DNA from: Planctomycetaceae bacterium | Lineage (GTDB): Bacteria; Planctomycetota; Planctomycetia; Pirellulales; Thermoguttaceae | Assembly: GCA_021372005.1 (NCBI GenBank) | Contig: JAJFVC010000095.1 | Span: 1 to 63,260 of the forward strand | Direction: 5' to 3' | Length of the DNA: 63,260 bases | In this document: one piece after another, positions 61,788-63,260 of the stretch | Position numbering within the stretch: position 1 is the first letter of the stretch | Layout: the number at the start of each line of letters is the position of its first letter | Made by a program: the position numbers and the translations under genes | Notes under the pieces: model-generated | Databases searched by the model: none | Seen by the model: only the letters and a program-made list of their open reading frames with translations | What the model was told of the DNA's origin: nothing

Positions 61788-63152
61788 ATGTCTTCACGAT
61801 CCTCCGTTGTCGCATCGTCTTGCTCGACCCGACGTGATTTTCTGAAGACCACCTCCGGCGCGGCGGCCGTCGGCGCGCTGGCCGGCGGATTGTCGCTCAG
61901 CCGAAGCGCTCACGCCGCCGGAGACGACGTGCTGAAGATCGGACTGATCGGATGCGGCGGGCGCGGCACCGGCGCGGCCGTCAACGCGCTGCGAGCCGAC
62001 AAAAACTGCAAGCTGGTGGCCATGGCCGACGCCTTCGCCGACCGTTTGGAGATGAGTCTGACGGCGATCAAGAAGACCGTGGCGAAACAATCTCAAGATC
62101 CGACCGCCGCGGATCGACTGGTGGCCGAAAAGGTGGCCGTCGATCCAGACCGCTGTTTTGTCGGACTCGACGCCGGTCAGAAACTGATCGACTCGGACGT
62201 CGACGTGGTGTTGCTGTGCGAGCCGCCGCACTTCCGGCCGGCCCACCTGAAGGCCGCGATCGACGCCGGCAAACACGTCTTTGCCGAAAAACCCGTCGCC
62301 GTCGACGCCCCGGGCGTTCGCAGCGTGTTGGCGTCGGCCGAAGAAGCGAAAAAGAAAAATCTGAACCTGGTCGCAGGGCTCTGTTGGCGTTATGACGCCG
62401 GAGTGCGCGAGACCATGAAGCGCGTTCTGGACGGCGCGATCGGCGACATCACGACGATCCGCGAAACTTTTTTGACCGGCACGCTCTGGCAGCGCCCGCG
62501 GCAGCCCGACTGGACCGAAATGGTCTTCCAGCTTCGCAACTGGTACTATTTCACGTGGCTCTCCGGCGATTTCAACGTCGAGCAACACGTCCACAGCCTC
62601 GACAAAGCGGCCTGGGCCCTGAACGACAAGCCGCCGGTTCGGGCCTGGGGGCTCGGCGGCCGACAGGTCCGCACCGATCCGAAGTTCGGCGACATCTATG
62701 ACCATCACGCCGTGGTGTACGAATACGCCAACGGCGTCCAGGTGTTCGCCTATTGTCGCCAGATGGCCGGGTGTTTTAAGGACATTTCGGATCAGTTTTT
62801 CGGCACTAAGGGCCGCGCCGATATTCTGAAAAATCGCATCACGGGCCAAACCCGCTGGCACTACACCGGTCCGAAACCAAGCATGTACGACGTCGAACAT
62901 CAAGAGTTGTTCGCGGCGATCCGCTCGGGCAAGACGATCAACAACGGCGACTACCTGGCCCGAAGCACGATGATGGGCATCCTTGGCCGCATGGTCGACT
63001 ACACCGGCCAGTGCCTGACCTGGGACCAGGCGATCAACTCGCAACAAACGTTGGCCCCGAAGATTGAATCCTTCGACGCCGAGCCGCCCGTGCTGCCCGA
63101 CAAAGACGGACGCTATCCGATCGCCATCCCCGGCGTCACGCCATTCGTTTGA
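61788..63152 (+). CDS. Tat-exported Gfo/Idh/MocA-family oxidoreductase
   Basis: 454 residues. Twin-arginine signal TRRDFLKTTS at 14-23, then a hydrophobic stretch to an AHA cut at about 43. A Rossmann NAD(P) domain follows (IGLIGCGGRGTGAAV, about 51-65), with EKPVAVD at the usual catalytic Lys site, and a C-terminal alpha-beta domain including HVHSLDKAAWALN. Such enzymes act on sugars or sugar-nucleotides outside the cytoplasm, with NAD(P) bound tightly before export. Substrate unknown. It is 137 bp after the DUF1570 gene. Confidence 0.9.
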   Translation: MSSRSSVVASSCSTRRDFLKTTSGAAAVGALAGGLSLSRSAHAAGDDVLKIGLIGCGGRGTGAAVNALRADKNCKLVAMADAFADRLEMSLTAIKKTVAKQSQDPTAADRLVAEKVAVDPDRCFVGLDAGQKLIDSDVDVVLLCEPPHFRPAHLKAAIDAGKHVFAEKPVAVDAPGVRSVLASAEEAKKKNLNLVAGLCWRYDAGVRETMKRVLDGAIGDITTIRETFLTGTLWQRPRQPDWTEMVFQLRNWYYFTWLSGDFNVEQHVHSLDKAAWALNDKPPVRAWGLGGRQVRTDPKFGDIYDHHAVVYEYANGVQVFAYCRQMAGCFKDISDQFFGTKGRADILKNRITGQTRWHYTGPKPSMYDVEHQELFAAIRSGKTINNGDYLARSTMMGILGRMVDYTGQCLTWDQAINSQQTLAPKIESFDAEPPVLPDKDGRYPIAIPGVTPFV

Positions 63153-63260
63153 CGCTCAACGCAGCGGACGAACGGGACGGTTCATGATTTCGGCGACGGC
63201 AATAACCGAACATAAAGAAAGAAGAATAGCACGTCTGTTCAGCACGGAATTTGCGCCAAG

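Noticed and set aside
1-63260. Search for CRISPR, tRNA, rRNA, transposase or integrase
   Set aside because: None was seen in any stretch I examined; short repeated words come from coding bias.

Overview
The window looks like chromosomal DNA of a Planctomycetota bacterium, probably from the Pirellulales side. The evidence is the high-GC codon use, many secreted or lipid-anchored proteins typical of planctomycetes, TMTC-like TPR membrane proteins, a Tat-exported Gfo/Idh/MocA oxidoreductase, a DUF1570-type HExxH protein, a BON protein with a Tyr/Pro-rich tail, and a class II ribonucleotide reductase. This is inference from gene content; there is no rRNA. I saw no insertion sequence, integrase, CRISPR array, tRNA or prophage, and the region reads as core genome.

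Layout. 1-5.7 kb: two tandem TMTC-like TPR membrane proteins (the first cut by the window edge), convergent with a YfhO-like membrane protein. 5.9-7.7 kb: typA. 7.9-9.1 kb: small hypothetical genes. 9.3-12.5 kb: methionine synthesis by direct sulfhydrylation, with a MetX-MetW fusion and MetY. 12.7-14.9 kb: a membrane protein with a FecR-like region. 15.2-18.2 kb: hpf, ptsN, ptsH and ptsI, a PTS phosphorelay without a permease. 18.4-21.2 kb: a DUF2344 protein, RNase E/G and rplU, without rpmA beside it.

21.4-29.1 kb is a peroxide, iron and metal block: a PerR-type regulator under an operator-bearing promoter, ferritin, 2-Cys peroxiredoxin and a terminator, then a Cu/Zn-efflux-type permease with an HMA tail, a flavodiiron protein, and B12-dependent nrdJ behind two NrdR-like boxes 31 bp apart. 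29-33.6 kb holds envelope and secreted proteins: a thioredoxin-fold protein without its cysteines, a BON protein behind a structured leader, and a short exported protein. 33.7-39.2 kb is a minus-strand chemotaxis operon (cheW-cheR-cheA-cheC-cheD-cheY) without cheB or a receptor.

39.3-43.6 kb: an STN-like exported protein, a HEAT/TPR protein, an OmpA-family lipoprotein and an ABC1/UbiB kinase. 43.7-45.8 kb: pabB-pabA. 45.8-53.3 kb, minus strand: two exported unknowns and the run guaA-xseB-ispA-dxs-nadK, which combines isoprenoid supply with nucleotide and NADP metabolism. 53.4-57.7 kb, plus strand: surE, a lipoprotein, an exported unknown, and an ECF-like sigma factor coupled to a two-helix membrane protein. 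57.7-60.2 kb, minus strand: a membrane protein, a diadenylate-cyclase-like protein and a HEAT lipoprotein. 60.5-63.2 kb: the HExxH protein and the Gfo/Idh/MocA oxidoreductase. The last 108 bases hold nothing I recognise.

The strongest observations are the five conserved PerR metal ligands with an operator over the promoter, the tandem NrdR-like boxes, the Asp at the HPr regulatory-serine position, the SxxS thioredoxin-like protein with three Asp-rich loops, the MetX-MetW fusion and the structured leader before the BON gene. I did not find a clear wholly new multi-gene system.
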